A DNA stretch of 64,000 nt, from contig NZ_PZJG01000006.1 in NCBI RefSeq assembly GCF_003259675.1, forward strand, positions 62,001 to 126,000, read 5' to 3'. The translations under genes and the position numbers were made by a program. Numbering within the stretch: position 1 is the first letter of the stretch; the number at the start of each line of letters is the position of its first letter. The notes beneath the pieces are model-generated. The model had not been told where the DNA came from and made no database searches. It saw only the letters and a program-made list of their open reading frames with translations. This stretch comes from Macrococcoides bohemicum. Its GTDB lineage: Bacteria; Bacillota; Bacilli; Staphylococcales; Staphylococcaceae. Positions 25,449 to 34,898 of this stretch are shown one piece after another.

Positions 25449-26585
25449 ATGAAAAAGATTAATATTAAAGATTTTGGTGCAAAGGGTCGCCATGTTCTTT
25501 TTGATACGATTGGCTTACAGCGTGCACTTAATCATGCAAAAAAAGAGCCTGTAGAAGTTTATGTTCCAAAAGGGACATATTACATCGGTAAAGAATTAGT
25601 GATTTATGCACACACTTATTTACATTTGCATCCTGATGCTGTTTTGCGCCGAATGAGTCCTTTTGCAATGCTTAAAAATGGTAGGAAAAGTGAAGGATAT
25701 AAAGGGTACGATGGTAATGGTTATATTAAGATTGAAGGTGGAACGTTTGATCAATATGGTCATGTCCTAAATTTCAATAATAGTATCATGTCGCTCGGTC
25801 ATGCGCGTGAAATTGAAATTAAAGATGTAACATTTAAAAATGTTGTACAAGGGCATGCGATAGATGCATGTGGTATCGATGGTTTTAAAGTATCAGGATG
25901 TAAGTTTCTCGGGTTTCGTGATGATAGTGGAGAACGTGCTTTTAGTGAAGCCATTCAACTGGACTTACAGCTGAAAGATTCATTCCCTAAGTTCGGTGAA
26001 TATGATGGAACAGTGACGAAGAATGTCATCATTGAAAACTGTTATTTCGGTAATTCTAATGAACCGATGATGAAACCATGGAACAGGGCGATAGGTAGTC
26101 ATGCCAGCACGTATGAAATTTATTATGAGAATATAACTGTAAAAAATAATACTTTTGACAAAATGGGAGATTATGCACTTACTTTCCTAAAATCAAAAGT
26201 ATTGCATGTATATGATAATACCTTTAATGACTGTAACGGAGGTATACGCTATTTAGCAACGAAGAAGGGGAAATATTCACTTGATCTATACGGGAACGAC
26301 CACGGAGCTCAAGCAGGGGAAATGACTGTTATACGTAACAATCATTTTCACTCTATCAATGATAAATACGCAATATTATTTCTGAGTTACGATGGTAAGA
26401 AGAATAAAGATATCTATATCATTGATAATGAATTCAGCGAAGATAATATGTGTACTATTAAAATAGGTGCAGCGAAAAATGTTGTCTGTATGCAAAATAA
26501 AAACTTAAAGCAGATTAAAAAAGTAGAAGTAGATGATTTTTATGCAGAAACGATAGCTAAAGATGAATCTGTTGGTGAATTATAA
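25449..26585 (+). CDS. Right-handed beta-helix protein, pectate lyase-like
   Basis: This 378-residue protein starts with the NIKDFGAKG motif typical of glycosyl-hydrolase-28/Pectate_lyase_3 beta-helix proteins and continues VYVPKGTYYIGKELVI. Repeated Asn-rich turns (VKNNTFDKMGDYAL, IRNNHFHSINDKYAI, IDNEFSEDN) are parallel beta-helix rungs. No signal peptide or membrane anchor is visible, so an intracellular or phage-like role cannot be excluded. The GH28 catalytic Asp residues cannot be assigned safely. Substrate is unknown. Confidence 0.8.
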   Translation: MKKINIKDFGAKGRHVLFDTIGLQRALNHAKKEPVEVYVPKGTYYIGKELVIYAHTYLHLHPDAVLRRMSPFAMLKNGRKSEGYKGYDGNGYIKIEGGTFDQYGHVLNFNNSIMSLGHAREIEIKDVTFKNVVQGHAIDACGIDGFKVSGCKFLGFRDDSGERAFSEAIQLDLQLKDSFPKFGEYDGTVTKNVIIENCYFGNSNEPMMKPWNRAIGSHASTYEIYYENITVKNNTFDKMGDYALTFLKSKVLHVYDNTFNDCNGGIRYLATKKGKYSLDLYGNDHGAQAGEMTVIRNNHFHSINDKYAILFLSYDGKKNKDIYIIDNEFSEDNMCTIKIGAAKNVVCMQNKNLKQIKKVEVDDFYAETIAKDESVGEL

Positions 26586-26622
26586 AAGCAGCGTGTCCTA
26601 ATGAAACGGACACGCTGCTTTT
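26584..26622. terminator. Terminator shared with the nos 3' end
   Basis: AAAAGCAGCGTGTCC - 9-base loop - GGACACGCTGCTTTT. On the minus strand the stem encodes the last codons and stop of nos. Confidence 0.88.
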
Positions 26623-27641
26623 TTCATTTTATAATAAAAATTCGTTTCGTGATACGTATTGTCGTAGCCTTTGTGCCAGTTATGAACAAGGGAAGGAGAT
26701 ATCGGAGGAATAAGCCATGTCCAGTCTCCAGTTACTTTTCTATTATTTGCCGCTTCATTCTCTTCAAATTTTAAAAATTGTCTGCTGGCATTGTAATGAT
26801 CAACGATGGAATAGCCTTGCTGTTTAAATGAATGATAAACTGCATAGTTTAATTCAACGACGACTTTATCGCGCCAGTAACTCGTAGTTCTGCTTGTATC
26901 TAAATCCATACTGCGGGCAATAGGTTCCAGTAAGTTAAAACGATAATCATCTAGAAAATTACGACTTGCAATCTCACTTTCCATATACCAGCCATTAAAA
27001 GGGCAAAGTGGATAAGTAATACCACCAATAGATAAATCCATGCCAGATATAATCGGTACAGCATACCAATGAAGATTTAAGGCATTAAACTTTGGAAAGT
27101 CAGGATGTTCAATACGAACTTCTTTTATAAGGTCATGATGAATATCATATGTTTTGTATTGATTATCATAACGATAGAGTAACGGTAAAAATTTTCCGAA
27201 AGATTTGTAACCGGTATGTTCAATTAATTTTTTCGTATCACTAACGATGGGATCATCAGCATATCGAATAAGCTGATCGTTTAGCAGTTCGAAATTTATT
27301 TTAGATTGCTGATTAAAGATTGTGATGGTCGGAATAATTTTCCCGTTATTTGTTGCACGCACGATATGTGTTTCAAGTGCTGTGAGATAGTCTTTTTCAT
27401 CTGCTACATGACGCATATCAACGACATTTAACTTATCCCATATAAGACGACCGATACAGCGATTACTATTGCGCCAGGCAAGACGTGCACCGTATGTCAA
27501 TTCTTCTGCTGTATGTATGTAAGAGCCGGTACGCTCGATTTCTTGTTGAATTGACAGTAATCTTTCGTTGGTTGCATCTCCATCAATGTTTAATTCATTG
27601 CCCATCTGTTTTATAAATAATTTAGCTTTTTCGAATAACAA
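26598..27641 (-). CDS. nos: Nitric oxide synthase, oxygenase domain
   Basis: This 347-residue bacterial NOS makes nitric oxide from arginine using a separate reductase. The heme thiolate is Cys62 in AWRNSNRCIGRLIW, the same number as in S. aureus NOS. The pterin/arginine segment is PFNGWYMESEIASRNF, and the protein ends CPFH as in S. aureus. I chose TTG 27641, five bases after GAGGTGA, because it gives MLFEKAKLF, matching the S. aureus N-terminus; the longer GTG 27650 frame uses part of the ribosome site. No zinc-binding N-terminal extension is present, as usual in bacteria. Confidence 0.95.
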   Translation of the reverse strand: MLFEKAKLFIKQMGNELNIDGDATNERLLSIQQEIERTGSYIHTAEELTYGARLAWRNSNRCIGRLIWDKLNVVDMRHVADEKDYLTALETHIVRATNNGKIIPTITIFNQQSKINFELLNDQLIRYADDPIVSDTKKLIEHTGYKSFGKFLPLLYRYDNQYKTYDIHHDLIKEVRIEHPDFPKFNALNLHWYAVPIISGMDLSIGGITYPLCPFNGWYMESEIASRNFLDDYRFNLLEPIARSMDLDTSRTTSYWRDKVVVELNYAVYHSFKQQGYSIVDHYNASRQFLKFEENEAANNRKVTGDWTWLIPPISPSLVHNWHKGYDNTYHETNFYYKMKKAACPFH

Positions 27642-27689
27642 TTGTGTCACCTCACTTTATTTATTCTGATTATTTCTATTCTACAATAA

Positions 27690-27712
27690 AAAAAGCCCGA
27701 TTTGGGCTTTTT
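27690..27712 (-). terminator. Terminator of the second MFS gene
   Basis: AAAAAGCCC - GATTT - GGGCTTTTT between the MFS gene and nos, both on the minus strand. Confidence 0.85.
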
Positions 27713-27714
27713 GA

Positions 27715-28878
27715 TTAATCTGTTTGTAGTTGTTGTCGCTTTTTATAATCATAAAATGTAGCACAGCTTATTGCGAGTAATATAAAAGCGATATAACTAA
27801 AAAATTGTGTGTTATGAGATATCTGTATAACAAGTCCGCCTATTATCGGACCTAATATACTACCGATACTGAATATGAGACCACACATTAAATTCCCAGC
27901 AGGTAACAAATATTTCGGAGTGATTTCGGTCATAAATGTTACTCCTAAAGAATACATTGAGCCGACAAAGATACCGGTAATAAAAAAGAGTCCGACTAAC
28001 ACATAGCCAGAGTGACTGAAGATCTGGCACATCATAAATAACATTGCACCGATAAAAGTCACAATAGTAAGTAAGATATTACGATTCATATTATCAGAAA
28101 TCATACCAAGAGGCACCTGGAAAATGATCGCACCTAAACTAAACGCAGGTAAGATAATTATAATCAAATTAACAGGAATATCCTGCTTCATCGCATAAAC
28201 AGGAAAGTTGCTGTTGAGACATGCTTCCAATATACCGTACATCATCGGAAATAAGAATGCAACCCAGCTCGTCTTCATTACTTTACCAAAGTTGATAGTT
28301 GTTGATTTAAACGATATTTTTGAATGATTATCTTCAGGAAATTCATTTTTTAGCATAAATACAAGGGCACTCGCTGTAAGTGTGAATACTGCACTTAATA
28401 GAAATGGAAGGCTTGTATGTACTTCGTATAATTTAGCGAGCAATGGCCCTGCCATAAAGCCGAGTGAGAAGCTTAAGCCATAAAAAGAGATGATACGGCC
28501 GAGTTTATGCTTTGGTGTTGTTTCAGTAAGCCAAGATTGTGTAGCAAAGTGGAGCATATTATCGCCGACACCAACAAGCAGTCGTAATATAAACCAGAAT
28601 GTCATTGCTTTATACACTGGAAAAAGTGACATCGATATTACAATGATGATTGCGCCAATGACGACAAGATTTTTGTAACCTACTTTTCTTAGCAGGCCTT
28701 CTAAAAATAATGACGCTAAAAAAACACCAATATATAAAGATGATGCATGTAATCCGTTGATAAAACTAGGCACATCATCACGTTCAAAGATGATGGCGAT
28801 AAGGGGTAATAACATACCTTGAGTTAAACCGGAAATAGATACAATGATAGTGAGTATAATGAAATTTTTCTTAAACAT
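27715..28878 (-). CDS. MFS transporter
   Basis: This 387-residue protein has 12 predicted membrane helices. The first half contains the MFS-like loop LLRKVGYKNLVVIG and the helix 4-5 motif VGVGDNMLHFATQSWLTE. The second half contains IFQVPLGMISDNMNR, which is the repeat of that loop. It resembles the YcaD/UMF1-like sugar or drug efflux branch. ATG 28878 follows AAGGAGG. Substrate unknown. Confidence 0.87.
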   Translation of the reverse strand: MFKKNFIILTIIVSISGLTQGMLLPLIAIIFERDDVPSFINGLHASSLYIGVFLASLFLEGLLRKVGYKNLVVIGAIIIVISMSLFPVYKAMTFWFILRLLVGVGDNMLHFATQSWLTETTPKHKLGRIISFYGLSFSLGFMAGPLLAKLYEVHTSLPFLLSAVFTLTASALVFMLKNEFPEDNHSKISFKSTTINFGKVMKTSWVAFLFPMMYGILEACLNSNFPVYAMKQDIPVNLIIIILPAFSLGAIIFQVPLGMISDNMNRNILLTIVTFIGAMLFMMCQIFSHSGYVLVGLFFITGIFVGSMYSLGVTFMTEITPKYLLPAGNLMCGLIFSIGSILGPIIGGLVIQISHNTQFFSYIAFILLAISCATFYDYKKRQQLQTD

Positions 28879-29023
28879 AGCGTCCTCCTTATTTTTGATT
28901 GTATCAGAATGCGTTGGCAATGCCTAAATGTAAGCGGTATGTTAATATGAATTTAATATATCAGTTCAAAGTGTAAAATAAATCACTAATAGATAATTAT
29001 AAACTTGTTGAGGAGATGAAGCA

Positions 29024-30481
29024 ATGTACAATTATGCTGACGATAGCCTAATGTTACATACAGATTTATATCAGATTAATATGGGTGAGACTTACTGGAA
29101 TGATGGTATCCACGAGCAAACAGCAGTCTTTGATGTCTATTTCAGAAGTATGCCATTCGATGGTGGTTATGCTGTATTCGCAGGTCTTGAACGTGTAATC
29201 AATTATGTTAAAGGATTCAAATTTTCTGAAACGGATATGGAATATTTAAAGACTTTAGGATATCAGGATGATTATCTCGCTTATTTAAAAGATTTAAGAT
29301 TTACAGGTAATATCCGTTCGATGCAGGAAGGGGAAATCTGCTTTAATAACGAACCGTTATTACGTATAGAAGCACCATTAATTCAAGCGCAGTTACTGGA
29401 AACAGCAATATTAAATATTGTGAACTTCCAGGTGCTTATTGCAACGAAAGCAAGTCGTATTAAACAAGTTGTTGGTGATGAAATTGTAATGGAATTCGGA
29501 ACACGACGCGCCCAGGAAATGGATGCTGCAATTTGGGGTACACGTGCAGCATATATTGCTGGATTTGATTCAACAAGTAACGTTCGTGCAGGTAAGTTAT
29601 TCGGCATTCCAGTGTCAGGGACGCATGCGCATGCGATGGTACAAGCGTATGATGATGAATATAATGCGTTTAAAAAATATGCAGAACGCCATAAAAACTG
29701 TGTCTTCCTTGTAGATACTTTCCATACGTTAAAGTCTGGTGTACCGAACGCGATTCGTGTAGCACAAGAATTAGGTGATAAGATTAATTTTGTCGGCATC
29801 CGTTTAGATTCCGGAGATTTAGCATACTTATCAAAAGAAGCACGTCGTATGTTAGATGAAGCGGGATTCCCAGATGCAAAAATATTTGCCTCAAATGACC
29901 TAGATGAAGAAACAATTACTAATTTGAAGTTACAAGGTGCAAAGATAACTGCCTGGGGTATTGGTACAAAATTAATTACAGCGTTTGATCAACCCGCATT
30001 AGGTGCTGTATATAAACTTGTAGCAATTGAAAATAAAGCGGGGCAATTAGAAGATCGTATTAAAATATCAAATAATGCTGAAAAAGTAACGACACCGGGT
30101 AAAAAGAATGTATATCGTATTATAAATAATCAGACAAAAAAATCAGAAGGTGATTATATCACTTTAGATTTTGAAGACCCATCTAAAGAAAAGCCGTTAA
30201 AGATGTTCCATCCGATTCATACGTATAAACAGAAATGGATCAATGATTTTACAGCAAAAGATCTTCACGAGGACATATTTGTTGATGGAAAGTTAGTATA
30301 CGAAGTACCTACTTTAGAACAGTCACGTGCATATTTAAAAGCGAATCTGGCATTGTTATGGGAAGAAACAACGCGCTATTTAAATCCTGAAGAATATCCT
30401 GTAGATTTAAGTACGCTATGCTGGGAAAAGAAAAATCAGGAAATTTATGAAGTATCTAAAAAAGTGAAAGAAGTGAAGTAA
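29024..30481 (+). CDS. pncB: Nicotinate phosphoribosyltransferase
   Basis: This 485-residue enzyme forms nicotinate mononucleotide from nicotinate and PRPP with ATP hydrolysis. The family opening DSLMLHTDLYQINM is present, as are VMEFGTRRAQEMDAA and the phosphate-loop region VGIRLDSGDL. Length fits the long bacterial PncB. It is directly joined to nadE: the TAA stop is followed at once by the nadE ATG. With pncA it completes the Preiss-Handler entry. Confidence 0.95.
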   Translation: MYNYADDSLMLHTDLYQINMGETYWNDGIHEQTAVFDVYFRSMPFDGGYAVFAGLERVINYVKGFKFSETDMEYLKTLGYQDDYLAYLKDLRFTGNIRSMQEGEICFNNEPLLRIEAPLIQAQLLETAILNIVNFQVLIATKASRIKQVVGDEIVMEFGTRRAQEMDAAIWGTRAAYIAGFDSTSNVRAGKLFGIPVSGTHAHAMVQAYDDEYNAFKKYAERHKNCVFLVDTFHTLKSGVPNAIRVAQELGDKINFVGIRLDSGDLAYLSKEARRMLDEAGFPDAKIFASNDLDEETITNLKLQGAKITAWGIGTKLITAFDQPALGAVYKLVAIENKAGQLEDRIKISNNAEKVTTPGKKNVYRIINNQTKKSEGDYITLDFEDPSKEKPLKMFHPIHTYKQKWINDFTAKDLHEDIFVDGKLVYEVPTLEQSRAYLKANLALLWEETTRYLNPEEYPVDLSTLCWEKKNQEIYEVSKKVKEVK

Positions 30482-31306
30482 ATGACATTACAGCAAGATA
30501 TTATAAAGTCACTTTATGTTCAGCCAGAGATTAATCCCGAAGAGACTTATAGAGCCATCGTAGACTTCATAAAAGACTACGTTAAACAAAATCCATTTAT
30601 CAAATCTCTAGTACTAGGTATTTCAGGAGGACAAGACTCTACTTTAGCGGGCAAACTATCACAAATTGCAGCCACTGAATTACAAAGTGAGGGGTTAGAT
30701 GTGAAGTTTGTTGCTGTTCGACTACCTTATGGTGTGCAAAAAGATGAACAAGATTGTCAGGACGCGCTTGACTATATCAATCCGGATAAAATTTATACAA
30801 TCAATATTAAAGATGCAGTTGATGCGAGTATTGCGACATTAGATGCCCAAGGAGTTACTTTAACGGATTTTCAAAAAGGAAATGAAAAAGCACGTGAGCG
30901 TATGAAAGCACAATATTCTATCGCAGCAGTTCATAGTGGTATAGTTATCGGTACGGATCATGCGGCAGAAAGTATTACAGGATTCTACACGAAATTTGGA
31001 GATGGCGGAGCCGACATATTCCCCCTTGCCGGCTTAAATAAGCGTCAAGGTAAATCTATACTGAAGTATTTAGGTTGTCCGCTTCATCTATATGAAAAAG
31101 TTCCGACAGCTGACCTGGAAGAAGATAAACCACAATTGCCTGACGAAGTCGCACTCGGTGTGACTTATGAAGCAATCGATGACTACCTTGAAGGTAAGAC
31201 AGTAGATGCTGAGTCTCGAGAAAAGATAGAAAGTCATTATATAAAAACTCAGCATAAGCGTATGCTTCCGATCACACGTTATTCAATCGAGGAACTCATA
31301 AAATAA
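30482..31306 (+). CDS. nadE: NH3-dependent NAD+ synthetase
   Basis: This 274-residue enzyme amidates nicotinate adenine dinucleotide to NAD using ammonia. The N-type ATP pyrophosphatase P-loop is [16 protein letters not shown]. Further conserved parts are [37 protein letters not shown] and the C-terminal [10 protein letters not shown]. There is no glutaminase domain, as in other Firmicutes. It starts with zero spacing after pncB. Confidence 0.96.
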   Translation: MTLQQDIIKSLYVQPEINPEETYRAIVDFIKDYVKQNPFIKSLVLGISGGQDSTLAGKLSQIAATELQSEGLDVKFVAVRLPYGVQKDEQDCQDALDYINPDKIYTINIKDAVDASIATLDAQGVTLTDFQKGNEKARERMKAQYSIAAVHSGIVIGTDHAAESITGFYTKFGDGGADIFPLAGLNKRQGKSILKYLGCPLHLYEKVPTADLEEDKPQLPDEVALGVTYEAIDDYLEGKTVDAESREKIESHYIKTQHKRMLPITRYSIEELIK

Positions 31307-31373
31307 ATTACCATTGCAAACCCTTATCTTCAGTAGTAGAATTTAAGAATGATTTTTTATAGGGGGGATTACA

Positions 31374-31940
31374 GTGCCGGCAATGGATAACCCATGGATT
31401 ACCGTGCTATTAATATTTGTTATCAATATTTTTTATGTATCGTTCTTAACGATGCGTATGATTCTGACACTTAAAGGTTATAGATATCTCGCAGCCTTTG
31501 TTTCAGTATTAGAAGTACTTGTCTATATCGTAGGATTAGGTATGGTAATGAATGGTCTAGATAAGATAGAAAACATCATCGCTTATGCACTAGGATTTGG
31601 TGCAGGGATTATTGTAGGGATGAAGATTGAAGAAATGATTGCATTAGGCTATATCGTTATCAATGTGACGACTGCGGAATATGATAAGGAAATTCCGAAA
31701 ACTTTGCGTGACCTAGGTTACGGTGTAACGCACTATGCAGCACATGGCCGTGATGGTGATCGTCTTGTAATGCAAATTTTAACCCCACGTCGTTTTGAAC
31801 TTAAATTAATGGACACAGTGAAGCAGCTTGATCCGAAAGCATTTATCATTGCATATGAGCCTAAGAATATTCATGGTGGATTCTGGGTTAAAGGTGTGCG
31901 CAGTAAAAAGTTAAAGGCGTATGATACAGATGAAGTTTGA
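31374..31940 (+). CDS. UPF0316/DUF2179 membrane protein
   Basis: This 188-residue protein has three predicted membrane helices (about residues 8-27, 40-60 and 67-83) followed by a cytoplasmic DUF2179 domain with [20 protein letters not shown] and [13 protein letters not shown] chose GTG 31374, six bases after GGGGGG; an ATG nine bases later is too far from it. It overlaps the NETI gene by about 20 bases. Function is not established. Confidence 0.88.
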   Translation: MPAMDNPWITVLLIFVINIFYVSFLTMRMILTLKGYRYLAAFVSVLEVLVYIVGLGMVMNGLDKIENIIAYALGFGAGIIVGMKIEEMIALGYIVINVTTAEYDKEIPKTLRDLGYGVTHYAAHGRDGDRLVMQILTPRRFELKLMDTVKQLDPKAFIIAYEPKNIHGGFWVKGVRSKKLKAYDTDEV

Positions 31941-32103
31941 AGTTAAAGACAATGAAACAATTACACAATGTTTAGAACGCATGAAGCAAGCAGGTTATGC
32001 ACCAGTAAAAAGATTTCAAAAGCCAATTTTTCATGAAAATGAAAAAGGTGAAATAGAAGTGTATAAAGAACAGATTATTTTTACTGGGAAAAAGATTCAA
32101 TAA
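31921..32103 (+). CDS. NETI-motif protein
   Basis: This small soluble protein (60 residues, or 57 from ATG 31930) has the NETI signature in [20 protein letters not shown], followed by [13 protein letters not shown]. Neither start has an ideal ribosome site, and it overlaps the upstream UPF0316 gene, so translation is likely coupled. The same UPF0316-NETI pair is found in other staphylococci and bacilli as I recall. Function unknown. Confidence 0.82.
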   Translation: MIQMKFEVKDNETITQCLERMKQAGYAPVKRFQKPIFHENEKGEIEVYKEQIIFTGKKIQ

Positions 32104-32110
32104 TGAAAAT

Positions 32111-32135
32111 CGGTCCGTTCAGGGCCGTTTTTTTT
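32111..32135 (+). terminator. Terminator after NETI gene
   Basis: CGGTCC - GTTCA - GGGCCG (one G.T pair) followed by eight T residues. Confidence 0.85.
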
Positions 32136-32189
32136 AATGAGAATTTTATCTCATCGAAATATCTGTTAAAATAGAAGGTGTAGCATAAA

Positions 32190-32251
32190 ATACACGAACT
32201 TTATAAATGAATAAATAAAAAATGTACGGAATTTTAAAAGTTTGTTATACT
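32190..32251 (+). promoter_or_regulatory. Candidate PurR box pair and promoter of purB
   Basis: Box 1, ATACACGAACTTT (32190-32202), and Box 2 on the other strand, AATTCCGTACATT (complement of 32221-32233), resemble the Bacillus Pur box AWWWCCGAACWWT. They are inverted and 18 bases apart, close to the usual 16-17. A -10 TATACT lies at 32246-32251, putting the -35 region within Box 2. Repression of purB by PurR is therefore plausible. Confidence 0.6.
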
Positions 32252-32285
32252 GATTAAGATAAAACATTTACGGAGGAATCTATTC

Positions 32286-33581
32286 ATGATTGAACGTTAT
32301 TCAAGAGAAGAGATGTCGAACATCTGGACGGAACAAAACAGATTTGAGGCTTGGTTAGAAGTTGAGATACTTGCAAGTGAAGCATGGGCAGAATTAGGAT
32401 ATATCCCTAAAGAAGATGTGAAGTTAATCCGTCAGAATGCTCGTGTTGATGTTGAACGCGCAAAAGAAATTGAGATGGAAACGCGTCATGACGTTGTTGC
32501 TTTTACACGTCAAGTATCCGAAACATTAGGAGAAGAGAAGAAATGGGTGCACTATGGTTTAACGAGTACAGATGTAGTGGATACAGCGTTAAGCTATGTG
32601 ATTAAACAAGCGAATGACATTATCGAGAAAGATCTTGAAAGGTTCATCGAAGTATTAAAACAAAAAGCATTAAAGCATAAAACAACACTCATGATGGGTA
32701 GAACGCACGGTGTACATGCTGAACCGACAACATTCGGTTTAAAGATGGCGTTATGGTACATGGAAATGCAGCGTAACTTAAAGCGTTTTAAAGAAGTGCG
32801 TAAAGAAATCGAAGTTGGTAAGATGAGTGGCGCAGTAGGTACGTTTGCAAACATACCACCTGAAATTGAAAGCTATGTTTGTGAGAAATTAGGATTAGGA
32901 TATGCTGAAATTTCAACACAAACGCTTCAACGTGACCGTCATGCTTACTACATTGCAACATTAAGCTTAATTGCTACTTCAATTGAGAAGTTTGCTGTAG
33001 AAGTACGTGGGCTTCAAAAGACTGAAACACGTGAAGTTGAAGAAGCATTCGCGAAAGGTCAAAAAGGATCTTCAGCAATGCCGCATAAACGTAATCCAAT
33101 CGGTTCAGAGAATGTTACAGGTATCGCACGTGTTATTCGTGGCTACTTAACAACAGCTTATGAAAACGTACCATTATGGCATGAACGTGACATTTCACAT
33201 TCATCTGCTGAACGTATTATGTTACCAGACGTAACGATTGCGTTAGATTACATGTTAAATCGTTTCACAAATATCATCGATAACTTAACAGTTTACGAAG
33301 AAAATATGAAAGCGAACATGGAAAAAACTTTCGGTTTAATCTACTCACAACGTGTAATGTTAACATTAATCGATAAAGGTATGGTACGTGAAGATGCGTA
33401 TGATACAGTTCAACCGAAAGCGATGGAATCATGGGCAACGAAGACACCATTCCGTGAGCTAGTTGAACAAGATAGCAAGATTACTGACTTATTATCAAAA
33501 GAAGAACTAGATGAATGCTTCAACGAAAACCATCATTTAAATCAAATTGATACATTATTCCGCCGTGCTGGATTAGAATAG
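32286..33581 (+). CDS. purB: Adenylosuccinate lyase
   Basis: This 431-residue enzyme acts twice in purine synthesis, on SAICAR and on adenylosuccinate. The fumarase-superfamily signature is [18 protein letters not shown], with the serine loop in place. The active-site His regions [16 protein letters not shown] and [13 protein letters not shown] are intact. It starts with [10 protein letters not shown] behind CGGAGGAA. It stands alone, not inside the main pur operon, and has its own Pur box-like control region. Confidence 0.97.
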   Translation: MIERYSREEMSNIWTEQNRFEAWLEVEILASEAWAELGYIPKEDVKLIRQNARVDVERAKEIEMETRHDVVAFTRQVSETLGEEKKWVHYGLTSTDVVDTALSYVIKQANDIIEKDLERFIEVLKQKALKHKTTLMMGRTHGVHAEPTTFGLKMALWYMEMQRNLKRFKEVRKEIEVGKMSGAVGTFANIPPEIESYVCEKLGLGYAEISTQTLQRDRHAYYIATLSLIATSIEKFAVEVRGLQKTETREVEEAFAKGQKGSSAMPHKRNPIGSENVTGIARVIRGYLTTAYENVPLWHERDISHSSAERIMLPDVTIALDYMLNRFTNIIDNLTVYEENMKANMEKTFGLIYSQRVMLTLIDKGMVREDAYDTVQPKAMESWATKTPFRELVEQDSKITDLLSKEELDECFNENHHLNQIDTLFRRAGLE

Positions 33582-33589
33582 TATTTATG

Positions 33590-33617
33590 AAAGAATCTCT
33601 TCGGAGATTCTTTTTTT
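33590..33617 (+). terminator. Terminator of purB
   Basis: AAAGAATCTC - TTCG - GAGATTCTTT with a UUCG tetraloop and a long T-run. Confidence 0.95.
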
Positions 33618-33793
33618 GTCTTTTTAAACTTTTTTAACAATATTAAATTAAAAATTAATTTACATTTTTTTAAAATTTGAATAAAATTATATTATACGAA
33701 TTTTGTTAAATGATATAGAGTAATACTGTATTGCTGTACTTTAACAATGTAATACATTAAAATATAAGTACTAAAGTTTAAGGGGTGTTGATA

Positions 33794-34096
33794 TTGCAAA
33801 TCGAGAAAATTAAGGGGAAACAACTAGATGAATTGTTCGATGCAATTCTAACGCTGGAATCTCGTGAAGAATGTTATCAGTTTTTTGATGATCTTTGCAC
33901 AGTGAATGAAATTCAGTCTTTATCACAACGTCTACTTGTTGCTAAGATGATTAAACAAGGATTTACATACGCTGCAATTGAAAAAGAATCAGGTGCATCA
34001 ACTGCTACTATCTCAAGAGTGAAACGCTCTTTACAATGGGGAAACGATGCCTATACGATGGTTTTAGACAGAATGAATATCGAAACAAAATCTTAA
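33794..34096 (+). CDS. yerC: YerC/TrpR-superfamily DNA-binding protein
   Basis: This 100-residue protein matches B. subtilis YerC: it starts MQIEKIKGKQLDELFDAIL, has FFDDLCTVNEIQSLSQRL, and ends with a TrpR-type HTH, ESGASTATISRVKRSLQWG. TTG 33794, six bases after AGGGGTG, gives the start matching YerC; longer GTG or TTG frames do not. It precedes the pcrB-pcrA-ligA-camS region as in Bacillus. It probably acts as a transcriptional regulator; the effector is unknown. Confidence 0.9.
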   Translation: MQIEKIKGKQLDELFDAILTLESREECYQFFDDLCTVNEIQSLSQRLLVAKMIKQGFTYAAIEKESGASTATISRVKRSLQWGNDAYTMVLDRMNIETKS

Positions 34097-34104
34097 TTTC
34101 CAAG

Positions 34105-34136
34105 TACTGGGTCATATTTGATTCAGTATTTTTTTT
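34105..34136 (+). terminator. Terminator of yerC
   Basis: TACTGGGTC - 6 bases - GATTCAGTA (two G.T pairs), then eight T residues. Confidence 0.8.
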
Positions 34137-34169
34137 GGCATATAATAGTAAATGAAATGAGGAGAAGAC

Positions 34170-34877
34170 ATGAAAAAATCTTTGCTTGTATTGTCAGCTA
34201 TCCTATTAGCTGCCTGTAATCAAGGTGAAACCAATCAACAAACACATAAGAATTCAACACAGCAGACAGAAATGTCTTCAGAAAAAGAGACTACTGTTTC
34301 TGATGGTTCTACTACAATACCATCAGACCATAAAAAACATCAAAAAGAAGTAAAAGATGGCATAATTTATATTGATAATATATTAATTGTGAATAAAGAT
34401 ATTGCATTACCTGAGTCATATGCACCAGGCGAAATACAAGAAGCAAGACAAGCGATTGATCACTTGATACAGCAAGGTAATGCACAAGGTCTAAACCTGG
34501 TATTACGCAGTGGATTTAGAAGTTATGCGACGCAAACTGAATTATATAACAATTATGTAGCACGAGACGGTCAAAGTAAAGCGGATACGTATAGTGCGCG
34601 TCCAGGGCATTCTGAACATCAGACAGGATTAGCATTTGATTTAGGAAATACTGCCGGAACAGATGATTTTAAAGTTTCTTTTGAAAACACGGATGAAGGT
34701 AAATGGATCAAAGAAAATGCTCAGGAATATGGTTTTATTATAAGATACCCTAAAGACAAAACAGATATTACCGGCTATCAATATGAACCTTGGCATTTGA
34801 GATATTTAGGTAAAGAAATAGCTCAGAAAGTCAAAACAAGTGGATTGACACTAGAAGAATACCTTGGTTTGAAGTAG
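34170..34877 (+). CDS. VanY-family D,D/L,D-carboxypeptidase lipoprotein, copy 1
   Basis: This 235-residue lipoprotein has a signal ending in lipobox LLAAC with Cys16. A short Ser/Thr/Gln linker leads to a peptidase M15B (VanY/LdcB) domain. Zinc-site motifs are SARPGHSEHQTGLAFDLG (SxHxxGxAxD) and EPWHLRYLG; the Arg-rich RSGFRSYATQ is the typical substrate-pocket segment. It should trim peptidoglycan stem peptides outside the membrane. It is 21 bases upstream of a close paralogue and probably co-transcribed. Confidence 0.92.
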   Translation: MKKSLLVLSAILLAACNQGETNQQTHKNSTQQTEMSSEKETTVSDGSTTIPSDHKKHQKEVKDGIIYIDNILIVNKDIALPESYAPGEIQEARQAIDHLIQQGNAQGLNLVLRSGFRSYATQTELYNNYVARDGQSKADTYSARPGHSEHQTGLAFDLGNTAGTDDFKVSFENTDEGKWIKENAQEYGFIIRYPKDKTDITGYQYEPWHLRYLGKEIAQKVKTSGLTLEEYLGLK

Positions 34878-34898
34878 TTAGATATTAAGGAGAAACAA

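Noticed and set aside
29383-29799. 138-codon frame opposite pncB
   Set aside because: It is the antisense shadow of a strongly conserved enzyme and has no ribosome site.
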